Part shown: positions 1 through 6,878 of the stretch, piece after piece
Position numbering within the stretch: the stretch's first letter is position 1
Layout of the letters: each line of letters opens with the position of its first letter
From: Deltaproteobacteria bacterium
Lineage (GTDB): Bacteria > Bdellovibrionota_C > UBA2361 > JAAYZI01
Length of the DNA stretch: 9,839 nucleotides
Assembly (NCBI GenBank): GCA_012514925.1
Contig: JAAYZI010000064.1
Span: forward strand, 1-9,839
Direction: 5' to 3'
Made by a program: the position numbers and the translations under genes
Notes under the pieces: generated by a model
Database searches by the model: none
What the model was told of the DNA's origin: nothing
What the model saw: the letters and a program-made list of their open reading frames with translations, nothing else

Positions 1-1360
1 AATTCGTAAGCGACTTGACGATGGCTCTTACCTTGAGGATCGGGAACGGTTAATCGCGGATATCCAGAGCGATCCGGCCCTTTTTCTGCACTGTGCGCGC
101 TCTCTGCTACCCTTTAGCGAAACTGGACTGGCGGGATTTGAACCCTTAACGGAGTTACGCCGCATCGACTCGCTTAAATTAAAAAGTATCTTTGATATTT
201 CTGACCGGGACATCTCCATGCACTCCCTGAAGGAGATGAATCCAAAGCAAGCGGCTTGTCTGCAATACGCTCTGCTTAGCGCCCACACCGCAGGCACTAT
301 TGCAAAGGACGCCAAAGTCTCTCCAGACTTGGCGTTCTCAAGCGCATCCCTGCGGCAGCTAGGTAATCAACTAATCTCCTGGAACTATCCACGCATCTAT
401 TCTCAGGCGATCTCCACCCACCGTCGAAATAAAACTCCTCTTAACCTTGAGTTTCAAAAGCTACTGGGAATTACTCCCACGGAAATCAACACAAAGTTTG
501 CAACTGATTGGTGCATGCATCCTGAGATTAGGCACGCTTTAGCATCCGAAGTCGGCGCTAAAGCCGACCCCTTGCAAACATCTAGTCATTTGACCCTCCC
601 AAAACTCTGCAGAGTGAGCGAGCTTTTTGCGCAAGTAAAAGATCCAGTCAACTATCCTGAGGCCGCGGCCAAATGGGAAGCCGTTGAAAATCAACTATCC
701 GCATCACTCGATATGAATGGCTTTGCAGTTGCGACTAAAAAAGTAGAAACCCTGGTTGAGATTTATGCGGAAACCAGCCCAGCTATCTTGCACCTACCGC
801 TTGCAGCAAAATTGCTAGCCAGGCGCAAAGCCGACAATCACGGCCGTGAACTTATGGAGAAAAACACTTATGTTCAGCAATGTCCGGAACACTTACAAGA
901 GAAATTCCTAGAAGTTTACGCACTGCTGGAACAGAGCAAGCTATGCCTAGATGCAATTAGCCTGCTCTTAGAATCAGTGGTACCACACATGGGCTTTAAG
1001 CGAGGATGCTTGTTCCTACTCAACCAAAACAATCTAGAATTGCAGCCGGTACTTAGGATCGGGGATCTGCCTCTCTCGGCGTATCACACTTTCCTACTGA
1101 ACGCCGGGAGTGATATCGCCGCGTCAATGGGGAGCAATGTGCCGATCCGTCGCGATGCCCTTGGGGTAGATGGTACCCTTAGCTCAATCGTCTACGGTGC
1201 ACTGAACCACCCACGCTATCAAGGCGTGCTCTATCTTGAACTGATGTCTGAAGACGAGCAGTCCCACCCCTATCACGGACTAGCTTATTTCCACGCAGTG
1301 CGCCTGGCCCTAAACGATTGCCTAGGTGAAGGCATATTCGACCGTCGATCTGCGCGTTAA
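1..1360 (+). CDS. HDOD domain signalling protein with GAF-like C-terminus, 5' end cut by the window
   Basis: The reading frame (first full codon at base 2) is open from the window edge, so the ATG at 218 is internal and the real start lies upstream; 452 residues are visible. Visible residues about 1-190 look like an HDOD domain: a stretch DPALFLHCARSLLP resembles its early helix, SLRQLGNQLISWNYPRIYSQA resembles the central 'LHDIG' helix but lacks the H-D pair, and LGITPTEINTKFATDWCMHPEI matches the typical late segment in which the protein senses or scaffolds without HD-phosphohydrolase metals. After a helical linker (about 195-315) the last 130 residues (GFKRGCLFLLNQNNLELQP, then YQGVLYLEL) have the strand pattern of a GAF domain. 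HDOD proteins are regulatory or signalling proteins; ligand and partner are unknown here. It ends 107 bases before thrB on the same strand; no functional link is evident. The family call is fairly sure, the GAF call less so. Confidence 0.75.
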   Translation, partial: IRKRLDDGSYLEDRERLIADIQSDPALFLHCARSLLPFSETGLAGFEPLTELRRIDSLKLKSIFDISDRDISMHSLKEMNPKQAACLQYALLSAHTAGTIAKDAKVSPDLAFSSASLRQLGNQLISWNYPRIYSQAISTHRRNKTPLNLEFQKLLGITPTEINTKFATDWCMHPEIRHALASEVGAKADPLQTSSHLTLPKLCRVSELFAQVKDPVNYPEAAAKWEAVENQLSASLDMNGFAVATKKVETLVEIYAETSPAILHLPLAAKLLARRKADNHGRELMEKNTYVQQCPEHLQEKFLEVYALLEQSKLCLDAISLLLESVVPHMGFKRGCLFLLNQNNLELQPVLRIGDLPLSAYHTFLLNAGSDIAASMGSNVPIRRDALGVDGTLSSIVYGALNHPRYQGVLYLELMSEDEQSHPYHGLAYFHAVRLALNDCLGEGIFDRRSAR

Positions 1361-1467
1361 CCCATATATTTCACCAAATTTCGGCGCAACGGACAATCTG
1401 ACGCAGCAGGAATCTGGTTAAATATACAGGCCGACCCCAAACTCATTCAGGTGACAGCCGCTTTTTA
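1361..1467 (+). promoter_or_regulatory. Gap before thrB, likely site of the thrB promoter and leader
   Basis: This 107-base gap separates the HDOD-type gene from thrB. A weak sigma70-like pair can be drawn: CTGACG at 1398-1403 and TAAATA at 1419-1424, but the 15-base spacer is short. No strong terminator hairpin follows the upstream gene, so read-through into thrB is also possible. AGGTG at 1449-1453 is the only purine-rich site before the thrB start at 1468 and lies 14 bases from it, which is long for a ribosome binding site. All of this is weak. Confidence 0.2.
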
Positions 1468-2439
1468 ATGTCCTATCCTTACGCCATGGAGTCAAGTGTA
1501 AGAGTTTTTGCCCCGGCAACAGTAGCAAATGTTGGCTGTGCCTACGATATTTTAGGCTTTGCGCTTGAAGCGCCTGGTGATGAAGTATGCATAAGCTTAA
1601 GCACTGAACCAGGTGTGCGTATCACAGCCATAAGCGGAGACGGGGGCAGACTACCCCGTGCATCCAACCAAAACACAGCAGCCGTAGCGGTGCAGGCTTT
1701 TTTACGCCAGATTCCGCTTGAGCAAGGAGTTGAGATAGAGGTGCATAAACGCATGCCGCTTGGCAGTGGTTTAGGCTCTAGTGCAGCCAGTGCCGCCGCG
1801 GCGTTGCACGGCATAAATTATCTAGCCGGCACTCCCCTCTCCCAAACTGAACTGATTCCTTTTGCCATGGAAGCAGAGAAGGCGGCTTGCGGATCCGCCC
1901 ACGCCGACAATGTTGCGCCGGCTCTACTAGGCGGATTTGTGCTGCTTAGAAGTTACGAACCGCTTGACGTTGTTCCGTTACCACCGCCTCCTAATCTATA
2001 CTACACCGTGGTACATCCCGAAATTGAGCTAAGAACAGAGGATTCAAGAAGAATCTTAAAGAAAGAGATCCTCCTTAAAGATGCGGTTGTTCAGTGGGGC
2101 AACATCGCCGGCTTGATTACCGGGATTTTGCAGAAAGATCTGGATTTAATTGGACGGTCCCTAAACGACATTCTAATTGAACCTGAACGCTCCCTATTAA
2201 TCCCAGGCTTTGAGAGCGTTAAGCTCGCGGCATTAAATGCCGGAGCCCTGGGTTGCTCTCTTTCTGGAAGCGGCCCATCTCTGTTTGCTTTTTCTGCCTC
2301 ACTCCAAACTTCGCAGGCCATCGGCACCGCTATGGGCTCAGCCTTTGCCGACCTAGGTATCAAAACTCAAAAGTTTTCCTCTTTGATAAACTGCTCCGGA
2401 CCTACATTGATAAAACCATCTACGCATAGAGCTGCATAA
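1468..2439 (+). CDS. thrB: Homoserine kinase
   Basis: Catalyses ATP-dependent phosphorylation of L-homoserine to O-phosphohomoserine, the penultimate step of threonine synthesis, in the cytoplasm. It is a GHMP-family kinase of normal length (323 residues). Motif 1 is APATVANVGCAYD (residues 15-27); the phosphate-binding loop PLGSGLGSSAASAAAA is at 97-112; HADNVAPALLGG (145-156) is typical of homoserine kinases; motif 3 SLSGSGPS is at 264-271. VVHPEIELRTEDSR (181-194) is also characteristic. Two starts are possible: ATG at 1468 and ATG at 1486 (residue 7), the latter lying directly before the conserved strand VRVFAPAT. Neither has a strong ribosome binding site, so the start is uncertain by six codons. 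The stop overlaps the thrC start by one base (TAATG), pointing to translational coupling with the next enzyme of the pathway. Confidence 0.95.
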   Translation: MSYPYAMESSVRVFAPATVANVGCAYDILGFALEAPGDEVCISLSTEPGVRITAISGDGGRLPRASNQNTAAVAVQAFLRQIPLEQGVEIEVHKRMPLGSGLGSSAASAAAALHGINYLAGTPLSQTELIPFAMEAEKAACGSAHADNVAPALLGGFVLLRSYEPLDVVPLPPPPNLYYTVVHPEIELRTEDSRRILKKEILLKDAVVQWGNIAGLITGILQKDLDLIGRSLNDILIEPERSLLIPGFESVKLAALNAGALGCSLSGSGPSLFAFSASLQTSQAIGTAMGSAFADLGIKTQKFSSLINCSGPTLIKPSTHRAA

Positions 2440-3764
2440 TGCGCTACTACAGCACCAACTCCAAACTGGAACTAACAACCTTCAGAGAAGCGGTGATTCA
2501 AGGGCTTCCCCCCGATAACGGCCTTTTTATGCCGGAATATATCCCTGCCATCCCACCCGAGTTCTTTAAAGCCTCTCGGCAGCTTTCTTTTAAAGAGATC
2601 TCCCTTCATATAGCCCAAGCCTTTATCGAAGATGAAATTCCGGCTACAGAGCTAAGGAGAATCGTCGATGACGCTTTTAACTTCGAGCCTAAGCTAATCC
2701 AAGTTCAGCCACACATTTACAGCCTAGAGCTGTTTCATGGGCCTACCCTGGCTTTCAAGGATTTCGGCGCTAGGTTTATGGCCCAAGTCATGGCCTATTT
2801 TGCGGCAGACAGCGAAAAAACACTTACAATTTTGGTGGCCACATCAGGCGATACAGGCAGTGCGGTAGGTAACGCTTTTATGAACTTACCAAACGTGCAA
2901 GTGATGCTGCTTTACCCAAGTGGCGGCGTAAGCCGCATCCAAGAGCAGCAGCTTACCACACTAGGAGGCAACATCCACGCGCTTGAAGTGGAGGGTGTCT
3001 TTGATGACTGTCAAAGACTTGTTAAACAAGCTTTCTTGGATACCGATCTTAATCAGTCTTGGATGCTTAGCTCCGCCAATTCAATTAATATCGCCAGGCT
3101 GATCCCACAAACATTTTATTACATACACGCTTATGCCCTACTGAATGAGACAGAGCGCCAGATTATTATCTCAGTTCCAAGCGGAAACTTCGGAAACCTC
3201 ACAGCGGGGCTTTTTGCAAAGAGCATGGGGCTTCCGGTATCTAAATTTGTGGCTGCCACTAACATCAATGATGTTGTTCCGACCTATCTCGCCTCCGGCG
3301 AATTTGTTCCACGCGCTTCACTACCCACAATTTCAAATGCTATGGATGTGGGGAACCCAAGTAATTTTGCGCGCATGCTGAATCTTTACGATAATGATCT
3401 AGACGCGATGCGCGCCGATATTTACGGCTGCTCGTTTACTGATGAACAAACCCGACAGGCTATGGCTGAGGTCTTTCACAACCAGGGCTATGTACTGGAT
3501 CCCCACGGTGCTGTAAGCTACTTGGGATTAAAAAGTTATAAACAGCAGCACCCCGACATAACTGGAATATTTCTTGAAACTGCGCACCCCGGCAAGTTCC
3601 ACGAAACGGTGGAGAGCGTGACGAACCAACATCTGAAACTGCCGCCACGGCTGGCGGCATGTTTGGATCGTCCGAAAAAGGCGACTAGAATAAGCGCTGA
3701 TTTTGGAAGTCTCAAACGAGTACTGATGGAAATTACTTCTAATTTGGGTTTTTCATTTTCATGA
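2439..3764 (+). CDS. thrC: Threonine synthase
   Basis: Converts O-phosphohomoserine and water to L-threonine and phosphate, using pyridoxal phosphate. All 441 residues are present, a usual length for the longer bacterial type. The N-terminus MRYYSTNSK and GLPPDNGLFMPE (22-33) are characteristic. The cofactor lysine is K107 in GPTLAFKDFG (101-110). ATSGDTGSA (134-142) and VPSGNFGN (246-253) are the substrate and cofactor-phosphate loops, and SSANSINIARL (211-221) is conserved. The sequence is closer in style to the yeast/E. coli-like long class than to the short plant-like class. It starts in the one-base overlap with thrB, so it is very likely translated from the same message; the product of ThrB is its substrate. 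Confidence 0.96.
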   Translation: MRYYSTNSKLELTTFREAVIQGLPPDNGLFMPEYIPAIPPEFFKASRQLSFKEISLHIAQAFIEDEIPATELRRIVDDAFNFEPKLIQVQPHIYSLELFHGPTLAFKDFGARFMAQVMAYFAADSEKTLTILVATSGDTGSAVGNAFMNLPNVQVMLLYPSGGVSRIQEQQLTTLGGNIHALEVEGVFDDCQRLVKQAFLDTDLNQSWMLSSANSINIARLIPQTFYYIHAYALLNETERQIIISVPSGNFGNLTAGLFAKSMGLPVSKFVAATNINDVVPTYLASGEFVPRASLPTISNAMDVGNPSNFARMLNLYDNDLDAMRADIYGCSFTDEQTRQAMAEVFHNQGYVLDPHGAVSYLGLKSYKQQHPDITGIFLETAHPGKFHETVESVTNQHLKLPPRLAACLDRPKKATRISADFGSLKRVLMEITSNLGFSFS

Positions 3765-3773
3765 TTCAATTGT

Positions 3774-3781
3774 AAGGGGAG
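3774..3781 (+). promoter_or_regulatory. Ribosome binding site of the uridylyltransferase gene
   Basis: AAGGGGAG ends five bases before the ATG at 3787. It is the best ribosome binding site in the window and sits in the 22-base gap after thrC, supporting efficient independent initiation of this third gene on a shared transcript. Confidence 0.6.
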
Positions 3782-3786
3782 ATTTT

Positions 3787-5187
3787 ATGAGTACTGATAC
3801 AGATAAAAAATTCGCCATAATCTCTGAGTGTATGCGTGGAGACGGACAGCCAGAAGCCGCCATTCGAGCTTTTGAGGCGCTCTTTAGCCAGCTTGAACAT
3901 GGAAGTAGCGGCGCTATTTCGGAGAAGGAGATCGATCCAGTGACCTCCCTTCCAGCCCTTGATGATTTAATTAAGCCGCAGGGCAGCGCTCTGCAGCGGC
4001 CCCTGGCACAAACGGTGATAATTAAGCTAAACGGCGGGCTTGGAACCAGTATGGGGTTGGATGGTCCAAAATCACTCCTGCCAGTAAAAGAAGATCTCAC
4101 ATTCTTAGACATCATTGCCAAGCAGATCATCTATCTTCGCCGCCACTACAACGCCAAAATCCCGCTGCTGTTAATGAACAGCTTCTCCACCCACCACGCC
4201 TCACTTGCAAAGCTTGCTGACTATGCGGAGCTGCCTCTGGCTGGTCTGCCTCTGGACTTTCTGCAACACCGCGTGCCCAAGCTGTGTAAGCAGAGCTTGA
4301 CTCCGATTGAGTGGCCAGCCAACCCTGAGCTGGCTTGGTGCCCTCCCGGGCACGGCGACCTTTACGCTGCGATTGCCTCCTCCGGCACCCTGACAAAACT
4401 GCTGGAACGTGGCTACCGCTACGCCTTCATCTCCAACGCGGACAATTTGGGAGCCACTTTGGATACCGCGATTCTGGCCTATTTTGCCGAAGAAGGGCTA
4501 CCGTTCTTAATGGAGGTCACTCCTCGCACAGCAGCTGATCGAAAAGGCGGCCACCTGGCCCGCCGCAAAAGTGATGGGCGGCTAGTGCTACGAGAGTCAG
4601 CGCAATGCCCGGCTCAGGACGTGGAAGCTTTCCAAGATATAACACGTCACCATTTCTTTAATACCAACAACCTTTGGGTTAATTTAGAGGTTCTTGCCGC
4701 CATGATTGAGGAACGCGGCTATGTGCCGTTGCCCTTGATTAGAAATGAAAAATCAGTGGATCCCTGTGACCTTTCAACCCCTAAAGTCTATCAACTTGAA
4801 AGCGCCATGGGGGCAGCGATTGAAACCTTTTCCGGCGCGGGTGCTATTAATGTCCCGCGTACGCGCTTTGCCCCCGTTAAACAGTGCGTAGACTTGCTTT
4901 CAATCTGGTCTGATGCCTACGTTCTCACGGAAGATCTGCGCATCTCACTGCACCCCTCACGCCGCGGTCAGCCTCCCACTCTTAAACTGGATGAAAATTA
5001 CTACCGTATGATAAGCGATCTAAAAAAACGTTTTCCCAATGGAGCGCCATCACTTCTGGAGTGTGAGAGCCTTACTATCGAAGGTGATATAAGCTTTGGG
5101 GCAAATGTTAAGCTAAAGGGATGCATCCAGCTAAACAGTGAGAAAGACGGTGCCAACATTCCAGCCGGTAGCGTGCTGGAGGGTTGA
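3787..5187 (+). CDS. UTP-glucose-1-phosphate uridylyltransferase, eukaryote-type (UDPGP family)
   Basis: Predicted to make UDP-glucose and pyrophosphate from UTP and glucose 1-phosphate, in the cytoplasm, feeding glycans, trehalose or glycogen-type metabolism. The 466 residues show the family motifs in order: nucleotide loop KLNGGLGTSMG (80-90) with GPKSLLPVK (93-101); LLMNSFSTH (128-136); WCPPGHGDLYAAI (184-196); FISNADNLGATLD (214-226); DRKGGHLARR (251-260); FNTNNLW (291-297). The tail from about 430 (TIEGDISFGANVKLKG) looks like the left-handed beta-helix end of this family. The NGGLGTSMG loop favours UDP-glucose over UDP-N-acetylglucosamine pyrophosphorylases, which usually have a GGQGTRLG-type loop. 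This family is unrelated in close sequence to the common bacterial GalU. It follows thrC by 22 bases and probably shares its message, although it has no known role in threonine synthesis. Exact sugar specificity is inferred. Confidence 0.9.
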   Translation: MSTDTDKKFAIISECMRGDGQPEAAIRAFEALFSQLEHGSSGAISEKEIDPVTSLPALDDLIKPQGSALQRPLAQTVIIKLNGGLGTSMGLDGPKSLLPVKEDLTFLDIIAKQIIYLRRHYNAKIPLLLMNSFSTHHASLAKLADYAELPLAGLPLDFLQHRVPKLCKQSLTPIEWPANPELAWCPPGHGDLYAAIASSGTLTKLLERGYRYAFISNADNLGATLDTAILAYFAEEGLPFLMEVTPRTAADRKGGHLARRKSDGRLVLRESAQCPAQDVEAFQDITRHHFFNTNNLWVNLEVLAAMIEERGYVPLPLIRNEKSVDPCDLSTPKVYQLESAMGAAIETFSGAGAINVPRTRFAPVKQCVDLLSIWSDAYVLTEDLRISLHPSRRGQPPTLKLDENYYRMISDLKKRFPNGAPSLLECESLTIEGDISFGANVKLKGCIQLNSEKDGANIPAGSVLEG

Positions 5188-5300
5188 TTAATTCTTATCA
5201 GTACCATTTTTAACCGCCTGAAATTACAGGAGAAGTCTATTTATGCCAATAATTTCGTAAGCGTTCCAGGTGTAGTGAAATATCCGTTCACGTGAATATT

Positions 5301-5330
5301 ACTTTCTCTGGAGAAAGTGGAATTAATTCC
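5301..5330. repeat. Two abutting palindromes
   Basis: ACTTTCTC (5301-5308) and GAGAAAGT (5311-5318) are perfect inverted copies, giving a practical 7-bp stem with a CTGG loop. Immediately next is the perfect 12-base palindrome GGAATTAATTCC (5319-5330). Both lie in the convergent gap, where they may act in transcript ending or be part of a repeat element. No T-tract follows on either strand. Confidence 0.6.
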
Positions 5331-5378
5331 GCGTTACCGCCGAGAGGCTTAAAATAAAAATTGCATGATTAATTCCAC
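5317..5378. repeat. 11-bp inverted repeat with 40-base loop
   Basis: GTGGAATTAAT (5317-5327) and ATTAATTCCAC (5368-5378) are perfect inverted copies. Because the left arm is itself part of a palindrome, ATTAATTCC also occurs as a direct repeat (5322-5330 and 5368-5376, 46 bases apart). The loop contains GCGTTACCGC (5331-5340), which partly complements GCGGTTAC (5385-5392) with one mismatch. The nested symmetry looks like a structured element rather than chance AT-richness, but its role is unknown. Confidence 0.55.
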
Positions 5379-5412
5379 GTGTAAGCGGTTACTCATTTAT
5401 TTACCACGGCCG

Positions 5413-6579
5413 TTACTCCTCAACCCACTCCCGACCCTGGTAGTGGAAGCGTTTCGGCACGCGGCTGTTTAAGCTTAAGCACACCTCGCGAGGATCCATC
5501 TCCGTCAGTTCCGCTATTTCTTCTACTGTTATGCGTTGCCCGGCCTGATTGCCAATCAATACCACTTCATCTCCGTTATAAGCTTCGCCATCTCCTATAT
5601 CGACCATAATCTGATCCATGCAAACCCGCCCGACAATCGGATAGCGCCGCCCCCTCACCAAAACCCCGCCGCAGTTCGACAAGCGACGAGAGTAACCATC
5701 TCCATATCCAATCGGCACCGTAATCACGCGGGTCTGCTTGGGAGCTCGCCAAGTCAGATCGTAACTCACACCTGCCTCAGCCTGTACCACCTTGAAATAC
5801 ACGACCTTTGAACGCAGCGCGAGCACCGGCGTCAAATCCATCCGACAGGCCGGGTTGGAAGACGGCGAAACTCCGTAAAGCATCAAGCCCGGGCGCACCA
5901 TATCCAAACGGCTTTCAGGTAGCCGCAGTAGCGCGGCCGTATTAGCAATGTGCCGAAGCGGCACGGCGTGCCCCTGCTTCTCAAAAAACGAGCAGCACTC
6001 TAGAAAACGCTCAAGCTGTGAACGGGTAAAACTCAGGTCCTCACTCTCAGAAGTCGCAAAGTGGGAGTAAATACCGACCACCTCGCTGTGCCGCAGCGTC
6101 AACGCCCGCACCAACAGCTTTTCAGCACTGTAGTAGTGCACCCCGGTGCGCTCCATACCGGTATCAATCTTAAGGTGCACCCGCGCCCTCACACCACGAG
6201 CCGCCGCCTGCTCTTCAACTGCTTCGAGCTTCATCAGGGAAGACGCGGTAATGTCGATCCCATAATCTAAAAAACCGGAAAGTTGGTCGCACGAGATCCC
6301 AGACAAAGATAGAATCGGAAGCTTCAAACCTGCCCTCCGCAGCGCCATCCCCTCCTCAAGATACGCCACTCCAACCGCTGCCGCACCGCACTGCTCCAAC
6401 ACGCGCGCACTAGCCACCAGTCCATGTCCGTAGGCGTTGGCTTTTAAGACCGGCATGACCTTGGCAGGAGCCGCTAGAGCTTTGATGCGTTCAAAATTGG
6501 CCGCCAGCGCATCCAGATCGATATCAACTACGGTCGGACGAAGTGAAAGTACCTGTTTTTGAGTGGGAGTCTGGGCCAT
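5413..6579 (-). CDS. alr: Alanine racemase
   Basis: Interconverts L- and D-alanine with pyridoxal phosphate and so supplies D-alanine for peptidoglycan. Length (388 residues) is normal. The cofactor lysine is K46 in VLKANAYGHG (44-53); HLKIDTGMERTG (135-146), RPGLMLYG (229-236), GYGDGYSR (291-298) and GRVCMDQIMVDIGD (317-330) are family motifs. The second catalytic base is Tyr273 in VSYDLTW (271-277). The ATG at 6579 is chosen because it begins the usual short lead before RPTVVDIDLDALAAN; a weak AGGG lies just upstream. It stands alone: convergent with the uridylyltransferase gene and separated from the upstream bat genes by about 300 bases, so it probably has its own promoter in the gap 6580-6878. 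Confidence 0.96.
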   Translation of the reverse strand: MAQTPTQKQVLSLRPTVVDIDLDALAANFERIKALAAPAKVMPVLKANAYGHGLVASARVLEQCGAAAVGVAYLEEGMALRRAGLKLPILSLSGISCDQLSGFLDYGIDITASSLMKLEAVEEQAAARGVRARVHLKIDTGMERTGVHYYSAEKLLVRALTLRHSEVVGIYSHFATSESEDLSFTRSQLERFLECCSFFEKQGHAVPLRHIANTAALLRLPESRLDMVRPGLMLYGVSPSSNPACRMDLTPVLALRSKVVYFKVVQAEAGVSYDLTWRAPKQTRVITVPIGYGDGYSRRLSNCGGVLVRGRRYPIVGRVCMDQIMVDIGDGEAYNGDEVVLIGNQAGQRITVEEIAELTEMDPREVCLSLNSRVPKRFHYQGREWVEE

Positions 6580-6618
6580 ACCGCCCTGACTATCCCACGC
6601 TCAGGTTACTTCTTCAAG

Positions 6619-6624
6619 ATCATA
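6619..6624 (-). promoter_or_regulatory. Possible -10 box of the alr promoter
   Basis: On the minus strand this is TATGAT, five of six matches to the TATAAT consensus, 39 bases before the alr ATG, a plausible distance for a short leader. No good -35 box is found 16-18 bases further upstream, so this is a tentative call. An identical TATGAT lies 41 bases upstream in the second copy of the direct repeat (6660-6665). Confidence 0.25.
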
Positions 6625-6669
6625 CAGAGACAGGAATTAAATACGTAAGTCAGAATTTAATCATACAGA
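6619..6669. repeat. Direct repeat ATCATACAGA ahead of alr
   Basis: The 10-base word ATCATACAGA occurs at 6619-6628 and 6660-6669, and both copies are followed by a GACAG or CAG extension (6627-6633, 6668-6672). Read on the minus strand, each copy gives CTGTATGAT, a -10-like box. It could be a duplicated promoter, an operator pair or a small chance duplication. Confidence 0.45.
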
Positions 6670-6730
6670 CAGTGCTAGGTTCCTTTATATAAAACGTAAG
6701 GTCGTTCAGTTTGGTATGACCTAATGTTAG

Positions 6731-6815
6731 CCTTGTCGCATATGCATATCTCGCGCAAAGGATTGACAAATTAAGCATCAGAGGGTTATGCGCGAGATAT
6801 GTATATATGATAAGG
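6731..6815. repeat. Large imperfect hairpin, 27-base arms
   Basis: Arms 6731-6757 and 6789-6815 are inverted copies around a 31-base loop (6758-6788). The inner 13 bases, CATATCTCGCGCA against TGCGCGAGATATG, pair perfectly; in the outer 14, read on the plus strand, three positions are G-T pairs and only one (6739 C with 6807 A) is a mismatch. It lies about 60 bases after the batE stop and 150 before alr. A simple terminator is unlikely because the stem is long and no T-tract follows on the minus strand. A palindromic mobile repeat, a structured RNA or an RNA-stability element are alternatives. Confidence 0.75.
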
Positions 6816-6838
6816 TTTAATAAAAGCTTCGATTAAAC
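6815..6838. repeat. 7-bp inverted repeat beside the large hairpin
   Basis: GTTTAAT (6815-6821) and ATTAAAC (6832-6838) are perfect inverted copies with a 10-base loop containing AAGCTT. It sits between the batE stop and the large hairpin. AT-rich and short, it would be a weak stem by itself. Confidence 0.35.
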
Positions 6839-6878
6839 TGGGGCGGTGTCTGTCATATTAGATACTGACTAGTACAAA

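Larger units (their letters stand above)
5188..5412. other. Convergent non-coding gap rich in small palindromes and repeats
   Basis: This 225-base stretch lies between the converging 3' ends of the uridylyltransferase gene and alr. It is AT-rich and holds no convincing gene. It contains two same-direction GTAAGCG copies (5257-5263 and 5381-5387), a 10-base palindrome TTCACGTGAA (5288-5297), the inverted repeats listed separately, and GTTACTC twice (5388-5394, 5412-5418, the latter running into the alr stop codon). A classical terminator with a T-tract is not evident on either strand, though the hairpins could help end both transcripts. A decayed or miniature mobile element is another possibility. 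Confidence 0.5.
6580..6878. other. Non-coding gap with hairpins between batE and alr
   Basis: This 299-base AT-rich stretch follows batE and precedes alr, both on the minus strand. No convincing gene is present on either strand. It should contain the end of the bat transcript and the alr promoter. It holds, from the alr side: a repeated ATCATACAGA, an inverted pair ATTAAAT/ATTTAAT (6636-6642, 6655-6661), a 7-bp stem AGGTCGT/ATGACCT with one G-T pair (6699-6705, 6716-6722), a large hairpin (6731-6815) and a further inverted pair (6815-6838). ACGTAAG occurs twice (6643-6649, 6694-6700). Confidence 0.55.

Noticed and set aside
6..12. A third GTAAGCG copy at the window start
   Set aside because: It lies inside the open frame of the HDOD-type gene with no accompanying palindromes; a chance occurrence of a seven-base word.
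5243..5260. Five-codon ORF (M-P-I-I-S) with AGGAGAAG seven bases upstream
   Set aside because: The ribosome-site match is good, but the frame is only five codons, lies in a repeat-rich gap between converging genes and has no downstream gene to control as a leader peptide.
5328..5367. Rho-independent terminator for the uridylyltransferase gene or alr
   Set aside because: GCCGAGAGGC gives only a three-pair stem, and the A/T-rich run after it is A-rich on the plus strand, so it lacks the U-tract; on the minus strand the T-run precedes rather than follows this stem.
6763..6788. TTGACA on the plus strand in the loop of the large hairpin, resembling a -35 box
   Set aside because: The hexamer 17 bases later (TTATGC) matches TATAAT poorly, and no plus-strand gene follows; a transcript would run antisense to batE. 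Kept only as a note on the hairpin.
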